NCBI GenBank assembly: GCA_017455845.1
Contig: JAFSYY010000045.1
Coordinates: forward strand, 1-41,938
DNA from: Prevotella sp.
GTDB lineage: Bacteria; Bacteroidota; Bacteroidia; Bacteroidales; Bacteroidaceae
Direction of reading: 5' to 3'
DNA length: 41,938 nt
Every line of letters begins with the position of its first letter. Position 1 is the first letter of the stretch. A program made the position numbers and the translations under genes. Of this stretch, positions 33,240 through 41,247 are shown one piece after another. Below the pieces are notes generated by a model, which searched no databases, had not been told where the DNA came from, and saw nothing but the letters and a program-made list of their open reading frames with translations.

Positions 33240-36125
33240 TTACCTGATGATTTTCCTACCGTTGACAATGTACATGCCATGTCTTGGCTTTGCTATACGT
33301 TGTCCGTTGAGGTTATAGTATACCGTCGGGTCTGTATCGGCCATCACATCTGTGCCAAGACCAGTGGTTACGTCATGCGTAATGATGGCAAGACGCGAAC
33401 CAACAGGAGCGGCATCCAGCAACAAATAGCCGCGACGGGCAGGAATGGTGCCACTGGTGGCACGGGTGAAGTCGTCGTTGTGGAGCACATAGACCGTACC
33501 GGAAGTGAAGGAACTAATGCTCACGGCTTCGGCAGAACCACTCAGCAGATTGCTGACCGTGGTCTCTGGGCCGGTATAGGGTGCAGCCACAAAGCCGCTC
33601 AATGGTGCTCCCTCGCTATGTTTCAGCAGCACGGCCTGATTCTCAGGAATGTAGTCAAATGCCTCTGTTGTAACGGTGCCGTTCGCAGCATTGACGCTGC
33701 TGACAACGTAGGCTGTCAGGCCCTCTGGAACAGTCAGGTTCTCAGTGGCATAGTAGGTTGCCCATGTCTGGCCGGAGGCGTAGGTGATGCCAAGGTCGGT
33801 GGCAAGGGTATAGACAACCGTCGTCGTGTCGCCGGATAATGGCATATCGCCCCCGATATACTCTTCCCAGGCTACCAGTGTGCCGGCATGGAAAAGAATG
33901 GCTTCGGTATATTCCTGGGCGTCTTCGTCATCCCAGGCATACATGATTCTGGTATTTGCCTCACCAGTTCCTGTCAGCGTAATCGGGTCGTGGGTAGCCA
34001 GATAGGAGCCGGCCTCAAGGCTGACGGCGGGAGCAGGAGGAACAACCTCAAAGTTCATGTAGAAATAGTTGTTAAGGATGGTTGTCTTTCCTTCGGTCTC
34101 ACTCATGGCTACGGGGCCACTGAAACGACCCATCGTCGATGACGAGATTTGTCCTGTCTGAGTGTTATATGAGACATTAGCCTCAATGCCTATGATACTG
34201 ATGCCGTCATCCTCGTCAATAGCCGGTGACAGCACAAGGTCTACGGGGGCTGCATTATAGACCAGTCGGAACGGATTGGGATTAGCCTCGAAATACTTAC
34301 CCTTTACAGTAGCACTTGACAGACCACCGTTCACTACAAATGCCGTAACGGTGCATGGGCCGTCTATGGTAATGTCGCCATCTTCATATGTCCAAGTGGT
34401 TTCCTCTACGTCTTGCAAATCCTCCGAAACATAATCGATGGTATAATGTACCTCACCTTCTGCGTACTCAAATCCCATCGTCACAGCAGACTCCTCGATA
34501 TTGGTATAGAAAAACGGAACATCGGGCAAGGGCACTTGCTTGTACAGTTTAACATGCCCGGTATTGTCTGTTCCAAACGTCCATCCCGTTTCGTCTGATA
34601 TGTCGTTATAGGTACATTGGCTGAATCCTACATAGTAGTCGGGTTTAGACAAGTCATCGACACTTTCTGCAGAGTCAAATATCAGGCAATTCTCCTCGCC
34701 GCCATCAGAAGTAAACTCCACAGTTCCCGTTTCAGGGGTCTGACCATAGTAATGAAAACCGTTGACGATGTGGTTCTCACCAATTAAGTGAACAGTCAGT
34801 TTTGGATAATCAAAGAAAACAGACCACTCCTGATAGTCATTGATGGTTGCGTTCTCCAGTGTCAGCGTATATACCTCCTCATCTGTAGTGGGGTCTGTGG
34901 TAATAGCGAACGATGCTGAGCCTTCACCATTAACTTCTCCTGGGGTGGCATTCCCAAAAATATCGTTTGCATTTGCACTCGTCACCTGAGTATCGCCAAT
35001 CTGCAAGTTATAATTCACCACTTCATTTACTGTCAAGGTAAAGGTGCCGAATATGTACTTCTGATTATCGTCCATGCCGTTTAGTACGAGATAGTCATAC
35101 GAACTGGCTTCATAGTAATCCACTTTTACAGAGCATGTTGTCTCGCCAACGGCAGAGGTCGAAATGAGCCCAGTCGTTCCGTCGTAGACAGGGGTGACGC
35201 CAGTAGCGGGGGCTTGGGTCTCTGTAATGATCACATCCTCGCTGTGGTCAAAGGCCGGTATGATTGTGGGGGGAGCCACGGGAGTGCCAAGGGTGGTAGT
35301 AACGGAGTTGGTGGCTAAGCCAAATAGTTTTGCCGTTATCGTCTCACTCTGTCCGCCACCTGCTGTGGTATAATACGTCATGGTGCAAGGACCTGATAAA
35401 GGCAGATTGTCACCGCTAACATCAAATTCTGCATCGGTTACGTCTTGAAGGCTTTCATCCACGTAGTCAATGGAATAATGTATTACTTCATCATTGTTGC
35501 CTGTTTGATAACCAAAGCCAAACACTATATTATTGCCATCATCGTATGAATTAATTAAAGGAAATGATAGTGTCTGAATGGTATATTCATTTGGCTTATT
35601 AGCCGCGTCATAATCCAAAAACAGATGGTTATTGTAGGTTGCGTTAATTGGGTCTGAACTTTGGCTATCAAGAAATAAAGCACCAGCCCATACTGATTCT
35701 GTCTTTATGGTCAGCGACGCATTTACATCTTCTGCTGTAAACGTGATGCTGGTACCATTGAAAACGCTGGCCTTATCTCCTAACGTCAGAGTGTTTGAGC
35801 CAACTAAATGTACTGTAATGCCCGGATGATCTGAATCTACCATTGCAATAAAGGCATCAGTAAAATAATCTGATGTAAACGCCAAGTCAATGCCGTCGAG
35901 TATCAATATGTTGTTGGTAATATCATACTTTATCTTTCCACTACCGTCTTCTAAAACGTCGTCGGCAGTCTCGTCTGTAACCCAGTGTGAGCCGGTTTTT
36001 GTATTGATTGCGAAATAACTATCTTGTGCCCACGCCCCTATCGGCACGAGCAGCAATGCATATAACAAGAATAGCCATCTCAGCCTTCTTACCCGGTTTA
36101 GTTGATTAATAAATAGTTTTCTCAT
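33240..36125 (-). CDS. Large secreted protein with internal duplications and type IX-like tail (961 aa)
   Basis: Signal peptide after basic residues (RWLFLLYALLLVPIGAWAQ). The middle contains at least two related blocks: VIHYSIDYVDESLQDV ... GPCTMTYY, and VHYTIDYVSEDLQDV ... GPCTVTAF. Carbohydrate- or ligand-binding beta domains are likely, but no family is named with confidence. The C-terminal part shares QTWATYYATENLTVPEGLTA and VYVLHNDDFTRATSGTIPA with the 835-aa protein, and the end is YYNLNGQRIAKPRHGMYIVN plus GRKIIR. Fewer GC-rich codons than the housekeeping genes are visible in its N-terminal half. Probable type IX cargo. Confidence 0.75.
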   Translation of the reverse strand: MRKLFINQLNRVRRLRWLFLLYALLLVPIGAWAQDSYFAINTKTGSHWVTDETADDVLEDGSGKIKYDITNNILILDGIDLAFTSDYFTDAFIAMVDSDHPGITVHLVGSNTLTLGDKASVFNGTSITFTAEDVNASLTIKTESVWAGALFLDSQSSDPINATYNNHLFLDYDAANKPNEYTIQTLSFPLINSYDDGNNIVFGFGYQTGNNDEVIHYSIDYVDESLQDVTDAEFDVSGDNLPLSGPCTMTYYTTAGGGQSETITAKLFGLATNSVTTTLGTPVAPPTIIPAFDHSEDVIITETQAPATGVTPVYDGTTGLISTSAVGETTCSVKVDYYEASSYDYLVLNGMDDNQKYIFGTFTLTVNEVVNYNLQIGDTQVTSANANDIFGNATPGEVNGEGSASFAITTDPTTDEEVYTLTLENATINDYQEWSVFFDYPKLTVHLIGENHIVNGFHYYGQTPETGTVEFTSDGGEENCLIFDSAESVDDLSKPDYYVGFSQCTYNDISDETGWTFGTDNTGHVKLYKQVPLPDVPFFYTNIEESAVTMGFEYAEGEVHYTIDYVSEDLQDVEETTWTYEDGDITIDGPCTVTAFVVNGGLSSATVKGKYFEANPNPFRLVYNAAPVDLVLSPAIDEDDGISIIGIEANVSYNTQTGQISSSTMGRFSGPVAMSETEGKTTILNNYFYMNFEVVPPAPAVSLEAGSYLATHDPITLTGTGEANTRIMYAWDDEDAQEYTEAILFHAGTLVAWEEYIGGDMPLSGDTTTVVYTLATDLGITYASGQTWATYYATENLTVPEGLTAYVVSSVNAANGTVTTEAFDYIPENQAVLLKHSEGAPLSGFVAAPYTGPETTVSNLLSGSAEAVSISSFTSGTVYVLHNDDFTRATSGTIPARRGYLLLDAAPVGSRLAIITHDVTTGLGTDVMADTDPTVYYNLNGQRIAKPRHGMYIVNGRKIIR

Positions 36126-36150
36126 AATGGTTATGTTTTTTTCTTGTAGT

Positions 36151-37065
36151 TCAAAGCGGCAGAGTCATCACGAAGCGTGCTCCACCAGAGTAGGCAGTGT
36201 CGAGTACGATGTCGCCCCCAAGACGCCGTGCGATGCTGCGAGCCACGGTGAGGCCGATGCCCGTGCCGTCGTAGTAGTCGTCAAGTTGTACAAACTCGTC
36301 GAAGATGTGCTCGGCCTCCTCGGGCGGCACGCCGATACCCGTATCTTCGACAGTGAAGGCTATCTGCTGCTCCGTTGCCATCGACACACGCAGCACCACA
36401 CGGGCTTTCTCTGTCACGGCGGCGGCACCACCGGCGGCCTCGGCGGGATGGGTGAACTTCATGGCGTTGTCCAGGAGCAGTGACAGGGCACGCGTGGCCT
36501 GTTGCAGGTTGGTATGCATCATGGCCATGTCGGCTCCTTCGCCCAAGTCGAGGTCGAAGGTGAGGTGTGTGGCCAGTGTGATACGGCTCTCGTCGGCGGC
36601 CTGTGCTGCTATCTGCACGGCAGGCACGTCGTCGTTACGCTCCAACTCGTCGCTGCTATTGGCATCAGCCAGTTCCAGCATCTTCTTTACCAGTGAGGTG
36701 ATACGCTCGGTATTTTCGCCAATACCCTTGGTCACCTCCTCCTGCATGGCCTCGTCGAGTTCCATGCCAGGGGTGGTGAGAATCTGGGTAAAACCGTTCA
36801 GGATATTGAGCGGTGTGCGTATCTCGTGGGAGATTTGCTGGATGAAGTTTGTTTTCATCTGTGAGGCTTCCTCGGCACGATGTCGCGCAATCTCCAACTG
36901 TTTGTTGGTTTCCTCCAGTTCGTGGTAGGTTTCCTCCAGTTTGTCATAAAGCAGGAGCGACTCCTGGTAGCCCTCCGACATGATGTCGAAGTTATGCTCC
37001 AGGGCCTCGTAGTCTTCACGCAACTGCTGCAGTTCCTCGCGTAGTTTCTGTGTGTCGTCGGTCAT
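36151..37065 (-). CDS. Soluble histidine kinase in a partner-switching operon
   Basis: A 304-aa protein without membrane segments. Residues 1-70 form a long coiled coil (LREELQQLREDYEALEHN, DKLEETYHELEETNKQLE). The phosphoacceptor His80 is in QISHEIRTPLN. The ATPase part has an N-box (LLLDNAMKFTH), G1 VEDTGIGVPPEEAEHIF and G2 DGTGIGLTVARSIARRLGG. No receiver domain or response regulator gene is seen nearby. It is the last gene of a tight four-gene unit with a PP2C phosphatase, an RsbW-like kinase and a STAS protein; the ATG lies 4 bases after the STAS stop. Partner unknown. Confidence 0.9.
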   Translation of the reverse strand: MTDDTQKLREELQQLREDYEALEHNFDIMSEGYQESLLLYDKLEETYHELEETNKQLEIARHRAEEASQMKTNFIQQISHEIRTPLNILNGFTQILTTPGMELDEAMQEEVTKGIGENTERITSLVKKMLELADANSSDELERNDDVPAVQIAAQAADESRITLATHLTFDLDLGEGADMAMMHTNLQQATRALSLLLDNAMKFTHPAEAAGGAAAVTEKARVVLRVSMATEQQIAFTVEDTGIGVPPEEAEHIFDEFVQLDDYYDGTGIGLTVARSIARRLGGDIVLDTAYSGGARFVMTLPL

Positions 37066-37069
37066 GGGG

Positions 37070-37381
37070 CTATGCCTGCTTTTGTTCTACGGTCATAAAT
37101 TTGGTGAAGCCCGTCATGGCGAGCACCTTGTAAATCTCGGGACTGACGTTGGTAATCTTGAACTGTCCCTTCTGCATCATTACCTTCCGCATGGTTTTCT
37201 GTAGGATACGCAGCCCCGAACTGGCCATGTAGTTCAGTTCGGTGCAGTCCATTTCCAGATTGATTCCCGGTTCGCTGAACACTGGCTCAATATCTTGTTC
37301 AAACTGTGGGGCATTCATTGTGTCGATGCGCTTGTCGGTCTTAATGATGGTCTTGCCACCTTCTTTCAAAATCTGTGTCAT
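37070..37381 (-). CDS. STAS-domain anti-sigma factor antagonist
   Basis: A 103-aa single STAS domain, as in RsbV or SpoIIAA. The conserved phosphorylatable serine lies in YMASSGLRILQ (Ser54 or Ser55). ATG at 37381 is chosen. A longer frame would use a TTG at 37399 inside the heptamer array, which is less likely. In partner-switching systems the unphosphorylated form binds the RsbW-type kinase and frees its other partner; the SpoIIE-type phosphatase of the same operon would activate it. Confidence 0.9.
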   Translation of the reverse strand: MTQILKEGGKTIIKTDKRIDTMNAPQFEQDIEPVFSEPGINLEMDCTELNYMASSGLRILQKTMRKVMMQKGQFKITNVSPEIYKVLAMTGFTKFMTVEQKQA

Positions 37382-37390
37382 ATCTCTTAC

Positions 37391-37432
37391 AATTTTCAAT
37401 ATTCAATATTCATTTTTCAATCTTCAATTTTC
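37391..37432. repeat. Heptamer array between the RsbW-like and STAS genes
   Basis: Six 7-bp units of the AATATTC / AATTTTC type fill the gap between the two genes, so the array lies inside the operon mRNA. Confidence 0.75.
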
Positions 37433-37435
37433 AAA

Positions 37436-37846
37436 CTAAACAATGTCTTTTTTCATTGTCAGAAGGTTCTTGCCCTCCAGTCGCTGATAAGTAACTTTGT
37501 TCATGATATTCTTCACGATATAGATGCCCATGCCGCCCAGGTCGCGCTCGGCGGGGTTGACATCCATGTCGGTGTCCTCCTTGAGGGTCGGGTCGAAGGC
37601 CTGGCCTTGGTCGCTCAACACAAAGGTGAGTTCCTTGCCGTCGCTCTCGGCCGTGAGTTCAATGCAGGCCTCCGTACCTTCGGGATAGGCATAGAAGATG
37701 ATGTTCGACACCATCTCCTCCAGCACCAGGTTCAGGTTCATCTGCAGTTCCATGTCCAGCGACAGTTCCTCACCGATCTCCTCGATGAACTGTGCCACAT
37801 GGTCCAGTTCTTCAACTTGGTTTTTAATGCATATTTCCTTTCTCAT
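37436..37846 (-). CDS. RsbW-like serine kinase (anti-sigma factor type)
   Basis: A 136-aa HATPase_c_2 protein. The N-box LVLEEMVSNIIFYAYP, G1 SDQGQAFDP and G2 GGMGIYIVKNIM are clear. Such kinases phosphorylate STAS antagonists and sequester a partner protein. Bacteroidetes lack a SigB-type factor, so the output partner here is not known; it could be another protein. The gene is 15 bases downstream of the phosphatase gene. Confidence 0.9.
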   Translation of the reverse strand: MRKEICIKNQVEELDHVAQFIEEIGEELSLDMELQMNLNLVLEEMVSNIIFYAYPEGTEACIELTAESDGKELTFVLSDQGQAFDPTLKEDTDMDVNPAERDLGGMGIYIVKNIMNKVTYQRLEGKNLLTMKKDIV

Positions 37847-37861
37847 AATGTTATAGGTTTA

Positions 37862-39976
37862 TTAGTTATTTCCTTTAATGATAAAGCACATCATGGTGAG
37901 GTCGTCGTTGGGTTCGGCCCCGTCACGGTGTTTTTCCACTTCGGCACTGAGCATCTCAATGGTCTGGCGGCTGTTGACGAAGGGCGTATTTTCCAGTAAT
38001 TCCAACAGACGCTCGTCTGAGAACTGTTCCTGCTGCTGGTTCTCGGCTTCGTTCAGACCGTCGGTATAGATGAAGAGCGGCTTTTCGCTGATGTTGTCTA
38101 TCTGCTCACCCACGTAGTCCAGTCCTGGCCACAGGCCGATGGGCGCATTAGACTCCATCTCTAGGAACTGGCCTGCGAGCACGGGTGGGTTATGACCGGC
38201 GTTGCAGAAATCCAGGTGTCCTGTCTGCAGGTCTACCAGGCCGATGAACATGGTGATGAACATGCCCTGCTCGTTATCCTCGCTGAGTTCGGCGTTCAGG
38301 TGGGTGGCAATATCTGCCGGCATCATCTGCTGTTTGGCCAGTGTGCGGAACAGACGGGTGGCCTGTGCCATGAAGAGCGAGGCGGGCACACCCTTGCCAC
38401 TGACATCACCCAGGGCGAAGTAGAGTTTCTGGGTCTCTTCTATGAGCAGGTAACTGTACATGTCGCCACCAACTTCCTTGGCTGGTGTCATCGAGGCATA
38501 CAGATCCAGGTCGGGACGGTTGGGGAAGATGGTGGGCACCATCGACTGCTGGATGTCGCGGGCGATGCGCAGTTCGCTCTCTATGCGCTCCTTGGCTGCC
38601 GTTGTCTCTTCTATCACCTCGTTGGCAGCCTGCAGGTCGCTATATGCCGTCTGCAACTCACTGTGTGCCTGACGCAGTTTGCGAGCAGCACGGATGCGGA
38701 AGAACAGGAATATAGCCAGTGACACGACGATAAGCAAGGCCACGGCGATAATCCATCGTAACTGGGCCTGCTCCTGCTCCATGACCATTCGCTCGTTCTC
38801 GCGTTCCATTTCAGTGAGTCCGAACATGGTGTTCATGGCGTTGAGGTTCCTCTTCGTGTCCTGTAGGTTGAGTGAGTCGCTGATTAAATAAACTGTACGG
38901 AAGAGGTCGGCAGCCTCCTTGTATCGACCCAGATGGTTGAAAATCTCTGCCCGCTGGTAGTTTACGTTGACCACGCCCGACTGGTCGCTGTTGTCCGACA
39001 TCAGGCGAAAGCGCCTTTCATTATATTCGAGCGCTTGCTGATAATCCCTCTTCAAAATGGCCAACTGGGCCTTGTAGTAGAGTAGGGTACGTCCGCGGTA
39101 ACTCTCTTCCGACGGGGTGACCAACTCCATGTTATCGAGCATCTCGGCGGCACGGTCCGTCTGTCCCTGACCGATGGCAGCCTGTGCGCAGGCCAGATAG
39201 TAGTACGACCAAAAGAGATCGGCCGTTGACGTGGCCTCCAGTTGATGTTGGTGTATAAAAGCCTTTAGCGTTTGTTCCCAAGAGATAATTTGCTCGTCCA
39301 TCTTCGTGTATTCTCTCATTGAGTTCAGAGCATCGCAGTAATAGCCATAGGCATCAAGCAGCACGGGAAGTATAGGGTTAATCGTTGAGAGTATTTTTAT
39401 GCTCTTCTCAAACGATTTGGTGCTCTCTTCAAAGTCGCGCAGGTTGCTGTAAGCAGTACCCATGATACAGTAGGCCAGTCCCATGCCATAAGAATTGTTG
39501 TGCTTCTTGGCATCCTCGTACATGGCCTTTGTCTCCATGATGCCCTCACCGTTCTTGCCCATAAACACATAGGTGTTGGCAATGTGTGCCCAAACTTCGT
39601 AATAGTGCACACGTATGGTGTCAATCTTATTGAGGCGCTCCATGTAACGTGGGATGGCATTGAAGACGGAGTCGTTCATGTCGTTGTTATAGAACAGCAC
39701 AGCCTTTAATGATATGGCATATATCTCTTGAAGAATGCTGTCCTGACTACGGGCTTCATGCATGTAGTCATCGATGCAGCGCATCTGGTAGTTCACATCG
39801 TCGGAGTCCTGACTGAGGAAATAAAGTTGCTCAAGGGTTACCAGACGGTCGCCACCCTTCTGCGTATTCAGTCGCTGGCGCAAATCATCAGATGCGTCAG
39901 CATATACGTCACCCTTCCCTACGAGCATCAATACTGCCGAGAGAAGAATAATATTTATGGTCCTTAATCCAGTCAA
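37862..39976 (-). CDS. TPR protein with membrane helix and SpoIIE-type PP2C phosphatase
   Basis: A 704-aa sensor phosphatase. The start codon is TTG at 39976. No ATG upstream is in frame without a stop, and the next ATG would destroy the signal peptide (LRTINIILLSAVLMLVGKG). A periplasmic TPR-like helical region of about 370 residues follows, then one membrane helix (WIIAVALLIVVSLAIFLFF, about 408-426) and a coiled coil. The C-terminal phosphatase has IARDIQQSMVP, KEVGGDMYSYLLI, LGDVSGKGVPASLF, NAGHNPPVLAG and NDDLTMMCF, with the metal-binding Asp residues present. It would dephosphorylate the STAS protein of the operon in response to a periplasmic cue. Confidence 0.92.
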   Translation of the reverse strand: MTGLRTINIILLSAVLMLVGKGDVYADASDDLRQRLNTQKGGDRLVTLEQLYFLSQDSDDVNYQMRCIDDYMHEARSQDSILQEIYAISLKAVLFYNNDMNDSVFNAIPRYMERLNKIDTIRVHYYEVWAHIANTYVFMGKNGEGIMETKAMYEDAKKHNNSYGMGLAYCIMGTAYSNLRDFEESTKSFEKSIKILSTINPILPVLLDAYGYYCDALNSMREYTKMDEQIISWEQTLKAFIHQHQLEATSTADLFWSYYYLACAQAAIGQGQTDRAAEMLDNMELVTPSEESYRGRTLLYYKAQLAILKRDYQQALEYNERRFRLMSDNSDQSGVVNVNYQRAEIFNHLGRYKEAADLFRTVYLISDSLNLQDTKRNLNAMNTMFGLTEMERENERMVMEQEQAQLRWIIAVALLIVVSLAIFLFFRIRAARKLRQAHSELQTAYSDLQAANEVIEETTAAKERIESELRIARDIQQSMVPTIFPNRPDLDLYASMTPAKEVGGDMYSYLLIEETQKLYFALGDVSGKGVPASLFMAQATRLFRTLAKQQMMPADIATHLNAELSEDNEQGMFITMFIGLVDLQTGHLDFCNAGHNPPVLAGQFLEMESNAPIGLWPGLDYVGEQIDNISEKPLFIYTDGLNEAENQQQEQFSDERLLELLENTPFVNSRQTIEMLSAEVEKHRDGAEPNDDLTMMCFIIKGNN

Positions 39977-40013
39977 TGCCTTTTATACATTTCTTTGATG
40001 CAAATCTTGGGTG

Positions 40014-40045
40014 CAAAGTTACAAAAAAAGTCGATATTGGCCAAA
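40014..40045 (-). promoter_or_regulatory. Promoter of the partner-switching operon, overlapping the tsf terminator
   Basis: On the minus strand TTTG at 40045-40042 and TAACTTTG at 40021-40014 with 20 bases between. The first element lies in the loop of the tsf terminator. Expected transcription start near 40007, about 30 bases before the TTG start. Confidence 0.6.
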
Positions 40046-40058
40046 CCAATATCGACTT
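40021..40058 (-). terminator. Terminator of the rpsB-tsf unit
   Basis: A perfect 13-bp stem pairs 40028-40040 with 40046-40058 around a 5-base loop, followed on the minus strand by seven Ts (complement of 40023-40029). Confidence 0.9.
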
Positions 40059-40081
40059 AATTTATTGTTAGTAATGAAAAA

Positions 40082-41077
40082 TTACTCTGCAACGAGTGTG
40101 AAGCGACGGAAAGCAGTGATGGCGAGTTCCTTGTCCTGAGCCTTCACCCACTCTGCAACGGTCATCTTGTCGCCGTCGCCGAACTGGAATTCCTGGTCTA
40201 CCAGGCAACTCTCCTTCAGGAACTTTTGCACACGGCCCTTGGCAATACCCTCAATCATGGGCATCTTCAACTGGGCCTCGCCTTCGGCCTTTGCCTCGGC
40301 AATGATCTTGCGGGCTTCGTCGGCCTGCTCCTTGGTAATCCAGCCCTTGGACATGTTGCTTTCGATGTGGTCTTCGCTGTCCACGTGGGCAGGGTTGATA
40401 CCAGCCTTCTTCAGTTTCATGTCCACGAACTTCTGTACCTGCTCCAATTTCGACTTCTCCACGGCCGTCTTATACTCCTCGTCCAGGATCTTCTGGTCAA
40501 CACTCTTGGCATCGAGGGCCACGGGCTTCATGGCAGCCACCTGCATGGCCAGTTTGTGGCCAATCTCCTGGGCTTCCTTGTTGGTCTGAACCATGGTGCA
40601 GAGCATGTGCTTGCCCATGTGGTCGTAGATCTCAATGTTGTCGCCTTCAAGGGTGAGGTAGCCGTCGAGTTCCATCTTCTCGCCGGTGATGCCTGAGCGC
40701 TGTGTCACAGCCTCCTGAGCCTTCTGTCCGTTGATGTCGAGTTCTTTCACCTCGTCCAAGGTCTTGCACTTGGCTGCCACAGCGGCATCGAGGATGCTCT
40801 TGGTCAGGGCGATGAAGTCGGCACCGTTGGCCACGAAGTCGGTCTCGCACTTCAGGGCGATAGTGGCGGCGAAGCCATTCTCGCACTTCACCAGCACGCA
40901 GCCGTTGGAGGTCTCGCGGTCGCTACGCTTGGCAGCGATAGCCAGTCCGCGCTCGCGGAGCAGTTCCTTGGCATGGTCGAAGTCGCCCTCGGCCTCGGTC
41001 AGTGCCTTTTTCACATCGGCCAGACCAGCACCGGTCATGGCACGCAGTTTCTTGATATCGTCAATTGAAATTGCCAT
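40082..41077 (-). CDS. tsf: Translation elongation factor Ts
   Basis: A 331-aa guanine nucleotide exchange factor for EF-Tu. The N-terminal UBA-like part has IDDIKKLRAMTGAGLADVKK, then KELLRERGLAIAAKRSDRET, and the core has FAATIALKCETDFVAN, the signature that contacts EF-Tu. Length is within the normal range for Bacteroidetes. It lies 150 bases downstream of rpsB, the usual order, but here the gap is filled with repeats (41082-41222). A strong terminator follows. Confidence 0.97.
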   Translation of the reverse strand: MAISIDDIKKLRAMTGAGLADVKKALTEAEGDFDHAKELLRERGLAIAAKRSDRETSNGCVLVKCENGFAATIALKCETDFVANGADFIALTKSILDAAVAAKCKTLDEVKELDINGQKAQEAVTQRSGITGEKMELDGYLTLEGDNIEIYDHMGKHMLCTMVQTNKEAQEIGHKLAMQVAAMKPVALDAKSVDQKILDEEYKTAVEKSKLEQVQKFVDMKLKKAGINPAHVDSEDHIESNMSKGWITKEQADEARKIIAEAKAEGEAQLKMPMIEGIAKGRVQKFLKESCLVDQEFQFGDGDKMTVAEWVKAQDKELAITAFRRFTLVAE

Positions 41078-41081
41078 TGTT

Positions 41082-41151
41082 ATTTTCGATTTACTGATTT
41101 TCGATTTTCGATTTACTGATTTTCGGTTTACTTTTTCGATTCACGATTCAC
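41082..41151. repeat. Heptamer array between rpsB and tsf (GATTTTC type)
   Basis: Ten 7-bp units (ATTTTCG, ATTTACT, GATTTTC twice, GATTTAC and variants, ending in GATTCAC twice), directly upstream of the tsf ATG. Confidence 0.8.
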
Positions 41152-41170
41152 TGCACGTCTGTTTTGGCGG

Positions 41171-41247
41171 CAGCAAATTCTTGCGTCCCTTCGGTAGCAA
41201 GCGACCAAAGGTCGAGCGCTTCACTATTCACTCTTCAGTTTTCACTT
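41171..41247. repeat. 52-bp core repeat plus heptamers between rpsB and tsf (copy 4)
   Basis: Core 41171-41222 matches copy 1 except for two bases seen by eye. The heptamers TTCACTA, TTCACTC, TTCAGTT, TTCACTT (41220-41247) run into the coding end of rpsB and supply its last residues (VKTEE) and stop codon. Confidence 0.85.

Noticed and set aside
37382-37399. TTG start for the STAS gene at 37399
   Set aside because: It lies in the heptamer array, while the ATG at 37381 gives the normal length and N-terminus of a STAS protein.
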